Notes: a model not told the origin generated them from the letters alone. Shown: positions 10,070 through 21,235, numbered from the stretch's first letter. The stretch is 39,385 nucleotides of DNA from Mesotaenium endlicherianum (GCA_009602735.1 WELA01009987.1:1-39385); one strand, 5' to 3'. Numbers and translations are program-made.

Positions 10070-11195
10070 CTACTCTTTAAAAGGCCCCTTGCCTTTCCTC
10101 TTGGGATCGTTTCTCGAATCCTTTCTAGGAGGATACGCCGAGATCGTATGCCCATGTTTCCCACAGCCAAAACACAGCCGTCCTGCCATCATGCAATTGC
10201 GAGCTTCTGTGTTGTCTATCTTGCCTATCTTGGGAGGTGGACCATTGAATCTAGCACTATTACCCGCGCCATTGGGATAGTTCCTCTTTGGAGCGGCATT
10301 ACTAGGACTAGGATACGACGATGGAGGACGTGATGGACGAGCTGCCTGACGTTTAGGCGTAGCAACCGACTCCTTTTTAGCTGAAGTCTGGATATAACAA
10401 ATGAGATCGGCGATGGCTGTCCATTCCAAACCGGTGCCTGGGTTTGCGTTGAGACGATTAGCGTATTCCGCCAGAGCCCCAAGCGAAAGAGGTGAATTTG
10501 CATCCCACTATCGACTGGAACATGGCGACTAAGATACGGAACTTATTGACATAGGTTTGGATAGTGCCTGTCTGCTTGAGTTGAAGCAACTTATCACGAG
10601 CTAGCTTTGACAGATTGTGACGCCCAAAGGAATTGCGTAACTCAATACTAAACTCCTCGAAAGTCATTGGCCCCCTCTCAGCCCCATGCCAGAACTGCGA
10701 TGCGTCCCCCTTGAGAAAAGTGGAAGCCATCATGGCTTGGTCGGTAGGGACCACTTTAGTTAACGCAAAGAAGTTTTTGAGTTTATTCAGAAAACGGCGT
10801 ACGTCAGAACCTGGACCGTCGCCGGCGGTCCCTGATGGGCCCGGCATCCCTTGGGCAGCCTGTAAGAAAGGACCAATCGAAGGGTGAGTGTCCATGGCAG
10901 CAACGAAGCGAGTGAAAAGGTCGGCCAACTCAGTATGAGTGGCCTCAGCAAGATTAACACGGTCTTCTGTACGACCAATGACATCGGACAAGGTGCTTAG
11001 AGCCATTGTCAAGGTTTGACTGTCAGTTGTCAAGGCCGTGAAACGTTGTAAAATTGTATGCTGGAAATTATGGCGCGAAATTGGTTTGTTGGGCAGTCCT
11101 CTAGCATCGCCGACGCTGACGACAAGAACGGTGAGAGCAGCAGCAGCGGCGGCAGCAGCAGCAGCAGCAGCCTCGGCACCATTTTTGCCCTCCAT
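10070..11195 (-). pseudogene. Element A gag with polyalanine N-terminus
   Basis: A plausible start at 11195 gives MEGKNGAE followed by a run of alanines coded by a GCT/GCC-rich microsatellite. The capsid-like core contains VRRFLNKLKNFFALT, ASTFLKGDASQFWHGAE, FEEFSIELRNSFG and LLQLKQTGTIQTYVNKF, typical of gypsy gag. After a frameshift near 10480 the last part (10429-10070) has PPKIGK and the zinc knuckle CFGCGKHGHTISAY, in which the final cysteine has become tyrosine. Gag forms the virus-like particle and packages RNA. The frameshift and altered knuckle mark it as defective. Confidence 0.82.
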
Positions 11196-11380
11196 ATGGA
11201 AGCCGAGATAGCGCCGGACGAGAGAGAAAAAATTTCCCGTCGAAACACGATAAGCGACCGTTGGATGAGGACAGGATTGGGATGGGTGACCTTCCCAATA
11301 CAATAAATTGCCCCAAAATATATTTTTCCAAAATATATTTTCCGACCACTATAAAAAAATTTCCTTGGACAAACTGAGAT

Positions 11381-11394
11381 TGGCTCCAATACCA
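11381..11394 (-). other. Element A primer-binding site
   Basis: The minus strand reads TGGTATTGGAGCCA one base after an LTR end (AAACGCTACA at 11405-11396). It differs at two positions from TGGTATCAGAGCCA, the usual plant initiator-tRNA-Met site. Confidence 0.8.
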
Positions 11395-11395
11395 A

Positions 11396-11490
11396 TGTAG
11401 CGTTTCTGCTTTTTGAGAGGATCTTTCCTCAATATTCAAGGTATCTTTGCTCAATATTGAAGGTATGCAGGGACGCCCACAAGGAGAAAC
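11396..11490 (-). repeat. Truncated element A 5' LTR end and filler
   Basis: Bases 11396-11440 match the terminal part of the A LTR (TGTAGCGTTTCTGC onward in plus orientation), then a short partial duplication (CTCAATATTGAAGG) and about 27 bases of unrelated sequence lead to a second LTR end at 11491. The genuine 5' LTR of A is thus cut to a stub beside its primer site. Confidence 0.7.
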
Positions 11491-11912
11491 TGTAACGTTT
11501 CTGCTTTTCGAGAGGATCTTTTCCTCGGTAGCCAAGGAATATTCAAATGAAGTGGAAAGAAAATCTATGTATTTGTGCAAAGTGACAAATCCTCGAGAAA
11601 GCGAAAATGATAACTAACGTAGAATGTGTGCTTGTGAGAGTTGCACTTACAATGACTCTGCAGGTACTTATACTTGCACAACGTGAGGCACTGGAGTGCT
11701 TCGAGTCACCACCAAGGGCACTAGTTCATGTCAACAAAAACAGGCGAAGGGGTACGACCCATTTCGGCCGAATGCTCGAAACGCGCCGTTTGGCCGTTTG
11801 GAGACTTTTTGACGGTTTCCAAAAAACCGTTTCGCGCCAAACGAGCGTTTTCGCGTTCTCGCGACTTTTCGAAAAGTCGCGACTGTTTGCAAAGTCGCGT
11901 ACACATGCTTTT
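11491..11912 (-). repeat. A-family LTR, first part (interrupted by element B)
   Basis: Starts (plus view) TGTAACGTTTCTGC and parallels 4267-4680 throughout. It stops at ACATGCTTTT, where element B begins; the remainder resumes at 32380. It includes a perfect 22-bp palindrome at 11860-11881 (CGCGACTTTTC arm and its complement). Confidence 0.9.
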
Positions 11913-12656
11913 TGTAAGGTCATAGGTTTATGAAGTGCATTTTTGAGTTGCATGAAAGTACATTTTGATTGTAAAGTAGTGTAGACTATATTTTTGTGGT
12001 CATTTTGTTACAAAGTTCATTGAATTTGGTCAAGTATTGTAAGAGTTATGGATTTCCAAAGTTTGATTAGTTTTGAGGTCGGTTGACGACTGTCCTTAAA
12101 TCGCGGTGAGCGCGACCGTTGGATTGACCGACAGCGTCGAGCGATCTGGCCCGTTAGAATGAACTCGAACCTTCACGTAAGTTCGGCTGACGCGGAGTGC
12201 CGACTAGGTCGATTTACCTGGAAGTTTCAGTTTAGCCTAGCGCGTCTAAGATAGAATATTCTAGTAATGTCGATGCATGTAAATGGACGTCAATTTGGCT
12301 CGACACGTCAGATGAGATTGATCTGGCTTACTCACGAATATTCTGGACGGGACAATATGACGAACTCTTAGGAAAATCCGTAGCTTCCTCCTAGGGAGGA
12401 GCACTTAGGCAGAAAATTATAAATAGGCATAACTTCTTTGTTTCTAATCAGTTTTCACTTCTGTAAATTTCTACGGGTTTGTAATGACAAGGCCTTTCAT
12501 CGTACATCATTTGTGAGCAGTTTCTTGCTACTCAAAATGTTGAGTAATTTTCCTAAGCTTTCTTAGTGATATGCCGCTGCACTCTTTAGTATGATTGCAA
12601 CTAGTCCCTTTCCTCGTGAGTTACTACGCTTCCACTAGACCACTCTGCCCCTTTCA
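11913..12656 (+). repeat. Element B 5' LTR
   Basis: A 744-bp LTR from TGTAAGG to CCCTTTCA. A TATA box (TTATAAATA) lies at 12417-12425, so transcription probably starts about 30 bp downstream. The same box recurs in the 3' LTR near 32139-32147. It is followed within two bases by the primer-binding site. Confidence 0.9.
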
Positions 12657-12658
12657 TC

Positions 12659-12674
12659 TGGTATCGGATCTGGG
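12659..12674 (+). other. Element B primer-binding site
   Basis: TGGTATCGGATCTGGG lies two bases after the LTR end; its first seven bases match the initiator-tRNA-Met complement used by most plant Ty3 elements. Confidence 0.8.
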
Positions 12675-12693
12675 CTAGTATGCATATTACATT

Positions 12694-13722
12694 ATGGAGT
12701 CGCAGCCGTCAACTGGAGGAGGCGAACATGTCGAGCATGTTGAGCGCGCGGGGCAGCAGGCAGCACCAACGATGACTAGAGAGCAACAAGAGATGCAGGC
12801 GATGTTGAGGCAGATGGCGAACGCAATTGGAGGAGAATTCTATACACAATTTGAACAAAATATGCGCTACGAGGTGGAGAGAATGGTGCGAGTTGTTATG
12901 GGGAACGCCGCTTCAACGAGTTCGGCGCCTGCACCTGTTGTACCACCAATTCATGTTAACCCAGTGGTGCAACCAGTTGTTCCACCCGCATTTGAAGTGC
13001 GTGCGCCTAAGCTTGAAGTTTATACTAGAGAGCGTAGATCGCCGCCTGTTTTTCACTGGATTTTTGGGATGAAGAAGTTTATGGAGTATCCTGCGCTCAC
13101 GCCTGACAGGCAAGTCGCCTTTGTCCTAACTTTGCTGCAGAAGAGTGTTAGAGCTTGGTATGAGCAACAGGAGCAGCTGTCTGAAGTTCCTGCTACTGTT
13201 GATCAGCTATTTGAAGGCTTGAAGAGGCAATTTCAACCTATTGCACCCGAGGCTACCGCTCGAGATCTATTGGTGCGCCTTTGTCAACGATGAAGCGTTC
13301 AGGATTATGTTTCGCGCTTCAACGAGCTGGTGCTTCAATGTCCATCCATGCACGAGTCGGAGATGATGGACCAGTTCAAGAGGGGACTCAAGCCAACTGT
13401 GGCCAAGGAAGTGGCGCTCAAGGACCGTACCATACTTGGAGAAATGATGGCATTGGTAACAAGGGTCGACGCTGTGGAGTATAGTCAGAGGCAGTGGGGC
13501 AGTCACAACTTTGGAGGATATCGACACTTGGGATTTCAAGCGCCAAGCACGAGTGTTCGAGGTCCAATTGCTATGGAGTTGGGACTTGTTCAGAACCAGT
13601 GCAGGCAAGAAAATTACAAAACGAGAGGACCCTGCTATAATTGTGGCGAGCTTGGACATCTGGCTCGAGATTATCATGTGAAGGCGAAGCCTCAACAGCA
13701 GGAAAAAGGAGGACGCCAGTAA
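12694..13722 (+). pseudogene. Element B gag (one nonsense codon)
   Basis: One frame of 342 codons runs from the ATG at 12694 (38 bases after the LTR) to TAA at 13720-13722, interrupted only by TGA at 13291-13293. The homologous fragment at the window start has GGA there, so G-to-T is the likely change. Features in order: QQ/A-rich N-terminus, proline-rich hinge (PVVPPIHVNPVV, about residues 87-105), capsid-like core (FHWIFGMKKFMEYPALT to VRAWYEQQEQ, then VQDYVSRFNELVLQCP) and an intact CCHC knuckle [15 protein letters not shown] with the last Cys replaced by His/Tyr context, so zinc binding is doubtful. Pol follows in the -1 frame, overlapping at the 3' end. Confidence 0.85.
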
Positions 13723-15311
13723 GTCGTTCTGGGGTGTCTACTGGCGTGAAGACGAGAACTCACAACAAGGATATCCCCAGGAGCCTGCCGAGAAGCAAAG
13801 GACGAGACGTGGACAAGCCTATCATCGTGGAAGGAGTAGTCAACGGCAACAAGGCAAAGTGTATGGTCGACAGTGGCGCAAGTGCAAATTTTGTGCACAA
13901 GAAGCTAGTGAAAGAGTGGCGAATCCCTGTGCAGGAGCATTTTGAGCCTAAGGAGGCAATTTTGGCGAATGGGCAGAGACTCAAGTGTAGTGCACCTACG
14001 GAAGCTATTCACGCGGAAGTAGCGGGGCACCAGAGTACTGAAGTTATGGAGCAGGCAGAGTTGGGTCACCATGAGGTGATATTGGGCCGACCATGGCTGA
14101 GGAAAGCCAACCCTCAAGTGCACTGGAGCACGGGACAAGTAAAGCTCCAAGGGCGTGATGGTCAAATGAAGACAGCAAAACAGGTGGAGGTAGATACGGC
14201 CACAAGTAACTGTCTTCTGTCGAGCCTGCAAGTTAAGAAGCTATGCAGGGCGAATCAGTTGAAGGAGATGTACCTTGTTTCGGTGGCCCTGGCCAGGTCA
14301 TCAAGTGAAGCAAGCGTGAATCCTAACAGCCTGGGCGAATGTACATCGCCGGAGGAGCAAGTAGTGGTGTCTGATCCCCTTGCTCTGAAGGAGCGGAGCC
14401 CAACTGCTCAAGAGAAGAAGCCTGCTGAGATGCCTGCCCAAATTAAGGCGCTGTTGGAGGAGTTCAAGTGCGTTCTTCCTGAGGAGCTACCTGCAGGATT
14501 ACCTCCACAGAGAGCTATGGAGCACAAGATTGAGTTGGAACCAAGGAGCAAGCCACCAGTGAGATCCGCCTATCGACAATCGTTTGTGGAGTTGGATGAG
14601 TTGAAAAAGCAACTGACAGAGTTATTGGAGAAGGGATTCATCCAACCCAGCGAGTCTCCATTTGCAGCGCCAGTTTTGTTTGTGAAGAAGAAGGATGGAA
14701 CTATGAGGATGTGTGTCGACTACCGGGCGTTGAACAAGGTCACCATAAAGAACAGGTACATACTTCCACGAGTGGACGAGTTGATTGACAGGCTTGTCGG
14801 GGCGAAGTATTTCTCGAAGATCGATTTGAGGAATGGCTATCACCAGGTACGGATTGCGGAAGGAGACGTTCAGAAGACTGCTTTCAGGACTCGCTATGGT
14901 TTATTCGAGTTCACAGTCATGCCTTTTGGATTAACTAATGCACCTGCTACATTCATGGGAGTCATGAATAGTATCTTCAGACCCTACTTGGACCAGTTTG
15001 TGGTGGTATTTTTGGACGACATCCTGATCTATTCAAAGACCTTGGAAGAGCATGTGGAGCATCTGAGGAAGGTGTTGGAGGTCTTGAGAGATCAAAAGTT
15101 ATATGGGAAGATGAGCAAGTGCGACTTCTGTCTCAAGGAGGTCGAGTTTCTTGGGCACATAGTGGGGGCTGAAGGAGTCAAGGTGGAGCAGAAGAAGGTG
15201 CAAGCAGTCAGAGATTCGCCGGTACCTGCTGATATTCATCAGCTCAGGAGTTTCCTCGGCATGGCAAATTATTATCGACGTTTCAGTGAAGGATTTGCCA
15301 AGGTATGTGCT
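13641..15311 (+). pseudogene. Element B PR-RT, truncated copy (B1)
   Basis: The frame is -1 relative to gag and overlaps its end. The start is not an independent initiator; expression would need a frameshift near the A-run at 13702-13706, but no canonical slippery heptamer is seen there. Domains: retropepsin ([18 protein letters not shown], then VILGRPWL), RT fingers and palm ([48 protein letters not shown], catalytic FLDD in [12 protein letters not shown]) and the start of the connection ([14 protein letters not shown]). B homology ends near 15311 (GATTTGCCAAGGTATGTG), where unrelated minus-strand coding sequence begins. RNase H and integrase are missing from this copy. RT active-site residues look intact. 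Confidence 0.88.
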
Positions 15312-15640
15312 CTTTTGTCTGTCCGCATCAATCTTTTTCCTCTGCCGCTGCCGCTTCTTCTTGTTGTTTCTTCCGTCTCGCCTCCTCAGCTTTCCTGAGG
15401 TTTTCCGCTTCCTGATCCTTCTTCCTCTGTGCCTCTTCTGCCGCCTCTTGTTGTCTGCGGCCCCTTTCTTGTTCTCTCCTGGTGAGAGACGTCGCCGCCA
15501 GCTCCTTCTGGTATTGCTCCATTGTCCTCCTGGCTTCTTCTGCCTTGCGCTTTCTGTCCTCCTTTTGTGTGGTGGGAGCCAACCTGTACATGTAACCAGG
15601 GCACAAGTTAGTAGGATATAGACCTTTGTCATAGGGATTG
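15312..15640 (-). pseudogene. Coiled-coil gag-like N-terminal fragment
   Basis: The minus strand encodes a very charged heptad-like stretch rich in E, R, K, Q and A (blocks such as [37 protein letters not shown] and [19 protein letters not shown]), predicted to form a long coiled coil. It is cut at 15312 by the junction with B1. Such coiled-coil leaders can precede gag domains in some retroelements, but that is inference; no gag core is left. The opposite strand is open too because of the biased composition. Confidence 0.45.
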
Positions 15641-15952
15641 CAGGAAGTATGTTAATATTAGTATAGTGGATTCGCTCCTGTTTACCTTACAGGGTGATTG
15701 CTAAAAGTTGACGTAGTTGCGGTGCGCTAAACATAAACGTATGAATGGGTTGTAGGGTGAGTTAAGTGATGTATTGCTGTGCGAAAGGTGCTTTATGTGG
15801 GCCAGGCTGTCCCCTCTGTCACTATGCTGACACTTAGGATTCACGTAACTGTCCCATTACCGCTCTCGCTCACTAACTGTTATATATTTTCCCCTCCAAC
15901 TGAAATGGAGACAGGACCGCCTGTCACCTTCCCGTGTCAACTGAAATGACAG
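15641..15952. other. Non-coding stretch between fragments
   Basis: No coding sequence. On the minus strand a purine tract GTTGGAGGGGAAAA lies near 15900-15887, a possible polypurine tract downstream of element C pol, but the expected C LTR start (TGTAATGAATC) is not found after it. So C's 3' LTR is missing, or this belongs to another element. Confidence 0.4.
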
Positions 15953-17579
15953 TTATGAAGGGGCTCCAGCGGCCCGAAGGTGGAATCGTTTTAACGCCCC
16001 TTTGGCATTAGTCAAATGGTCCTTGAATTCCCAAGTGTTCCCAGAGGCATCGTAACCCTTCCATCGAATGAGGTATTTCATGACATATTTAGACGATCGA
16101 CGGACCGAGCGCGCGTCTAAAATCTCGTCGACCTCNGTCAACCTCATATTCGTCAGAGTCGCCGTCCCTGACAGCGGGGACCGGTCCCGGTTGGACAGGT
16201 AACCGACCTGTAAACAGTGTATCACCTTTGATGTATGGTTCCAGGAAGGAGACATCAAAGACCGGGTGACCCTTGTATTCGGCTGACATGTTCAGTTTGT
16301 AAGCATTATGACCGACACGACGCACCACCAAATATGGACCGATCCAGACAGGGCCAAGCTTTTTCTTGACCACACCAGGGAGGTACAGGTGCTGAGAATG
16401 GAGTTTGACTAAATCGCCTTTAGAAAATGTGAGCTGCCGACGGTGTTGAATAGCGTATTTTTGTTGGTTTTCTTGGGCTTTGTGCAGGTTTTGTTGGACT
16501 TCTGACAGTGTGTCAGCAAACTCCTAAGTTAACTAGAGGGAGACCGGGTTGTCAATCCCTTCCGGGTAAGTTAAAGACTCCCCCAGTACATCTAAAGGAG
16601 ACTTAGGGGCTCTACCCAGGCTGAGTTCAAAAGGAGTCTTGCCCGTTGACGCGTGCACCGCACTGTTGACCGCAAACTGAATTTGAGGCAACAGGTCATC
16701 CCAATTATCTTGTTTTTGGTTAAAATATGCTCTCAGCACCTCCTGCAGAACTCGGTTAGTTCTTTCAGTCTGAGGGTGGTGTGCTGTGCTGAGCAGCTGT
16801 TTGACTCCCATTAACCCCATTAAAGCTCTCCAGAACTTAGAGGTGAATTTTGAGTCTCTGTCTGAGATGATATTAGAAGGGAGCCCATGTTGGCATACTA
16901 CATGGTTGTAAAACTGTCTGGCTGTTTCGAGTGCAGTCACTTTGACAGTTGTGGGGATAAAAATGACCATTTTTGTCAGTTTATCCACCACTACCAGTAT
17001 TGAATCATGCCCGTTGGCAGTTCTTGGTAGTGAGACCACCCAGTCCATGGATAAAGTTTCCCAGCGTCCCGCTGGGACGGGCAGCGGTTGCAGAAGACCT
17101 CCGGGTGGTGTGTGCCGAGACTTATTTCTCTGACACTGGTCACAGGACTTGACATATTTCAAGACCTCCCGGGGTAACCCCTCCCAATGATAATGTTTTG
17201 CCAGTTTGCCAACCGTTTTGGCCTGCCCCAAATGTCCACCCAGGAGACTGTCATGAGCTTGACTCAGTAAGAGAGACCTTATTTCCAAGTTATTAGGAAT
17301 GACCAGCTTCAGCCTGCCTGAAGTGGTTTCAGTCACCCAGACCCCTCCCTTCAGCTTATACCCGAGTGCAGTAGCACGACACACACCAGTAGTGGGGCTG
17401 GGCTCAAATGTTGGGTCAGAAGGGTAGGCTTTCCTAAGTTGTTCAAGGAAGGACTTTTTCACCTTTAGTGAAGTGAGTGCACATATGACTTTATCTACAG
17501 CATGCTGGGCCCCTTCAGCCCCTCCGGGAACAAAATCTAAAGTTCCTTTCTTGCAAGTCAGGTATCCTAGAGAGTGCAT
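15953..17579 (-). pseudogene. Element C integrase and chromodomain
   Basis: Frame 17579-16533 has the HHCC zinc region (LLSQAHDSLLGGHLGQAKT, CDQCQRNK), then the catalytic core (SMDWVVSLP, SDRDSKFTSKFW, and TERTNR in the motif with the glutamate). It stops at TAG 16533-16535 and again at TAG 16524-16526; both are positions where glutamine gives a sensible reading (SL-Q-LT-Q-EFADTL). The frame then continues to the GPY/F module (LGPVWIGPYLVVRRVGHNAYKLN) and, after a shift beside the single ambiguous base at 16136, to the chromodomain (EVDEILDARSVRRSSKYVMKYLIRWKGY...NTWEF). Ends at TAA 15953. A chromovirus integrase, now defective. Confidence 0.87.
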
Positions 17580-17940
17580 CAGCAGGATTCAACTTCCCTG
17601 GTTTGTAGTCGATTTGGACTTGGAACTGCTCCAGCATCTGGCTCCAGCGGTTCTCCCTTCTCGACAGCTTGGTCTTCTTCTGAAAATGAGTTAGAGCTAG
17701 ATGATCTGTAATCACCTTAAAAGCTTTACCATGTAAGTATGCTCTCCACTGTTTGAGTACATGAATGATAGCTAGCAGCTCTTTATCATGCACTGAGTAA
17801 TTAATCTCCGCTGGATTAAATTTCATAGACTCATACAACACAGGATGCCACTCCTGCCGTACCTTACCATCCTTTGTGGTTTTGTCAGCAGGCTGCAACA
17901 AAATAGCACCCATGGCAAAATCCGAGGCATCAGTAACCAC
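17515..17940 (-). pseudogene. Element C RNase H
   Basis: The frame begins VVTDASDFAMGAILLQ (first catalytic Asp), followed by YSVHDKELLAIIHVLKQWRAYL, FKVITDHLAL and the tether RENRWSQMLEQF...DYKPGKLNPADALSRIPDL. It is separated from RT by TAG at 17941-17943 in the same frame, where glutamine would read PSKPV-Q-VVTDAS. After about 17550 the reading moves to another frame (LGYLTCKKGTLDFVP), so an indel separates it from integrase. Confidence 0.85.
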
Positions 17941-19550
17941 CTACACCGGTTTGCTGGGGTCATACACGGCTAGCACTGGGGCAGAACAAAGGGCATCTTT
18001 AAGGGTCTGGAAGGCAGCCTGCTGCTCTTCCCCCCACACATACCCGATGTCTTTCTTAGTAAGGTCAGTCAGTTTACTGGCCTTTGTGGAATAATTCTCA
18101 ATAAATCTCCTATAGTAGTTAGCCAACCCGAGGAAGGATCTAACTTCAGAGACAGACGGTGGTATTGGCCAGTCCCTTATGGTCTGGACTTTCTTAGGAT
18201 CCACACTGATGCCCTCTTTACTGACAACGTGGCCTAAGAATTCAATACTTTCCTTAAAGAAATCACACTTGCTCATTTTAGCATATAAGTGATTCGTCCT
18301 CAGAGTGTCTAGGACAGTCTTCAAGTGTTCAGTGTGCTGAGCTTCATCTTTAGAGAAAATTAAAATATCATCCAGGAAAACTTGCACGAACTTATCCAAA
18401 TAAGGTCTGAAAATGTCATTCATAGCACCCATGAAGGTAGCAGGAGCATTAGTCAGTCCAAATGGCATCACGTTGAACATAGTGTCCATAGCGTGTGCGG
18501 AAGGCAATCTTGTGTTCATCCCCTTCAGCAATTCTGATCTGATGATAACCACTCTTGAGATCTATCTTACTGAACACCTTAGCACCAGACAGGGTATCAA
18601 GCAAGTCCTCGATTCTGAGTAAGGCATACTTGTTCTTTACCGTAATTCTGTTCAGAGCTCTGTAATCCACACACATCCGCATACTGCCATCCTTTTTCTT
18701 AACAAATAGGATGGGTGCACCGTAAGGTGATTTACTGGGAGAAATATAACCATTTTCCTCAAGCTCTGCAATCAGTGTTTTCAACTCCTCGCTCTCCACA
18801 TAAGACAAGCCATAAGTGCGTTGCCAGGGTGGCTGACTACCAGGTAATAAATCAATCCGATGATCTACTTCCCTCTTAGGGGGTAGTCCTGGAGGCATAT
18901 TAAATACATACGTGTACTGAGCAACAATTTTCGCAGCAGTAGGGTGCTCCGGAGGGCTCACCTTTTTCTCAACCACTCCTTCAGGTTGAGGAGGTACCTC
19001 TCTTAGCAGCAGACAGAACATTCTGTCTTCCTTCTGGTTCCAGCTTTTGACGAACTCCATTGCATTCAGCAACTTGCATCCTTCGGGAAGTCTCTTCTTT
19101 TCCTTCATTTGCCATCCACACAGGACAAGAGGAAGAGCACTGGTGGGTGCCAAGTCAGTCTGCCCATCACTGGCTCCTCTCACTTTAACTGTACCTCTGC
19201 TCCAACACACTTCAGCTTGATGTCTATTAAGCCAGGACCTGCCTAGCACGAGATCATAAAAGCCAGTGTTGAGTACCTCAAATGTAAGCGTTTCAGTTAG
19301 AACTGCAATGCCAGAACCTAACTGGACCTCAATAGGCTTGGTTATAACTCCTCCCGGGATACTTGAGGCATCTCCAAGGAATATTTTTCTATTCCCTTGG
19401 GTGACAGTAGGCAGCCTTAGCCGCTTAACTAAGTCCTTGTGGATAAAAGTATGTGACGCCCCTCCGTCAACAAATGCCCTCACCTTCCTACCTGCAATCA
19501 TGCAATGCAGTGGGATAGGGGGGACTGTCTTTTCCTGACTTTCGCATTGT
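17941..19550 (-). pseudogene. Element C protease and reverse transcriptase
   Basis: Frame 19501-18449 (open upstream to about 19550) carries retropepsin [20 protein letters not shown], with DGG in place of DSG at the catalytic site, [10 protein letters not shown], and the RT fingers and palm ([36 protein letters not shown]). At about 18475 an indel moves the reading to the next frame, which continues with [16 protein letters not shown], the catalytic FLDD ([11 protein letters not shown]), and the connection [17 protein letters not shown] rather than DSG would probably impair protease. The upstream pol leader lies in another frame and ends at a TAA at 19644, another break. Confidence 0.87.
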
Positions 19551-19759
19551 TCTCCTCACGTAGCAAAGAAATGTTGGACATCAGGTGGAAAAGAGCATCA
19601 AGAGTGTGCACTCTCTGGACGTCTATATTGCTGATGGTCTTCTTTATCTCTTTTCAGGCATGCATAGTGAATCGAGTTCAGCAGGACCCATAATACCTGC
19701 TACAAGGGCAGCTAGGGACGACTCACTATCTCTAGCATCCTCACAGTCCGTAGACTGGA

Positions 19760-21235
19760 TTACTGACTGTTGCTGTCTTTTAAAGGCTGGTCTTTTCTCT
19801 CGACCTTTGGACGGTGCTTGACTGGACACTGTTCTCTGTAGTGGCCCAGCTGCTGACAATGGTAGCAAGTGGATTTTGCTGAGGCTGGTCTCGGCTTAGT
19901 CCTACCACCACCTCTTCCATAGCCGCCTCGAGAGGAACCACCTCTACCTCTAGACTGTATGGCATTATATTCATACTCATATCCATCACCCTGATCATCC
20001 TCAGCCTGGTCTCCTTCAATTGCATTGTAGGAACCGTGGGGCTTTTTGACAATCTTAGACACCAAAGCGTTACTCTGGCGCTTGTGATTGAACTGCTGCT
20101 GATCCCAGGCGTCAGCATCCTGGATCAAGTCAGCCAGTTTCTCATACTTTTTCTCAGCGAAATGACCAGAGACTTCGGATTTCAAGCCATACCTGAAGTA
20201 TGCTATCCTATATCGTTCTGGCAAATCGGGCTAGTTCATCATGTTCTCCTGGAACTTTAGAGCAAACTCAGAAACTGAAGTGGTCTGCTTCAGTGTCAGG
20301 GAGATCATCGCATATATAGCTTTCTCCTGCTGGTTGATGACATCAAACTTCTCATGCAACTTCTCGACAAACTCTACCCACGTAGGGTCACCGAGTTGCC
20401 GAGCCTTACGCTCTTCCTTCCAGTAAAGCCACCAGTCTGCGGCACTGCCTTTCAGTAGCGCACCGGTGTGCCTGACCTTCTCGTAATCTTGCAGTTTTGG
20501 GTAGTTCTCCAGCCACTGCTCAACATCCGCGAGAAACTTGATCAGGTAATATTTTCTGTTTCCCTCAGGATCATATTCCTGGGGAGGTTTCGGCTTGAGC
20601 TTACTAGGCCTTCGGCCACCACCACTAGTGGTTTGAGACCCCAGTTAGTCTCTGTCCTGCAGTAGGGACATTATGATTCTTTTGTCCTCCTGTTGGGACT
20701 GATACATGGTCGCCATTTGCGACTGCATCTGAACGAACAATGCTCCCAAGTCTACACTCTGGGGTGGATTAGCAAATGCAGCAGCAGCATTGGCCTCTAC
20801 TCGCTGAGTAGTGTCCTCAACAATCCCTCTCGCTCCTGCAGCAGCAATTCCTGCCGCATTCAGCCGGTCACGTATTTGACCTAGGGGTACATTGAGTTGT
20901 ACAGCAGGAGGTGGGTTCAGAACATTGGCCCTTGATGCCATAAGTTCTTCAACAGTGCGCTCGTCAGCTGGCTGTCCTCCCCTCCTTTCTGTATCTTCAG
21001 CAGCCTTTGCTAATCATTCAGCTTTTGATCTGGCTCTCTCCTCCTCAGCTTGCTGTGCTGCGACTGCGGCAATAGCAGCTGCCTCATCTGTAGCCTCTCT
21101 AGCTGCAGTATCTGCCATTGCTTCAGAATAGGTACGGGTTCCCGCTACATGGCTTTCCGCCTGGTTTTTGATATTCTCGTTATCCTGGTTCTTCATGTCT
21201 CGGGAGTTGCTAGTTTGAGATCTTGTCCTTACCAT
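19760..21235 (-). pseudogene. Element C gag (three nonsense codons)
   Basis: One frame holds from MVRTRSQTSNS at 21235 to TAA at 19760, broken by TGA 21014-21016, TAA 20645-20647 and TAG 20231-20233. Ignoring these it is about 490 codons: Ala/Glu-rich coiled leader, a middle region MASRANVLNPPPAVQLNV, capsid-like core (IKFLADVEQWLENYP, GSAADWWLYWKEE, LKQTTSVSEFALKFQENMM), an RG-rich patch (RGRGGSSRGGYGRGGG) and an intact CCHC knuckle CYHCQQLGHYREQCPVK. All three stops fit CGA, CAA or CAG changed by C-to-T. A slippery heptamer near its end leads to pol. Confidence 0.87.
19778..19784 (-). promoter_or_regulatory. Probable -1 frameshift heptamer, element C
   Basis: The minus strand reads T TTA AAA in the gag reading frame (codons CCT TTA AAA), matching X XXY YYZ. 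A one-base backward shift leads from gag into the open frame 19784-19644, the pol leader. It lies eight codons before the gag stop. No strong hairpin was identified by eye. Confidence 0.6.

Noticed and set aside
13700..13712. Slippery site at the end of element B gag (GAAAAAGG run)
   Set aside because: In the gag frame it reads CAG GAA AAA GGA, which does not fit X XXY YYZ.
15286..15621. Plus-strand hydrophobic open frame rich in Leu and Phe
   Set aside because: It is the complement of the charged coiled-coil frame; membrane-like look is a composition artefact.
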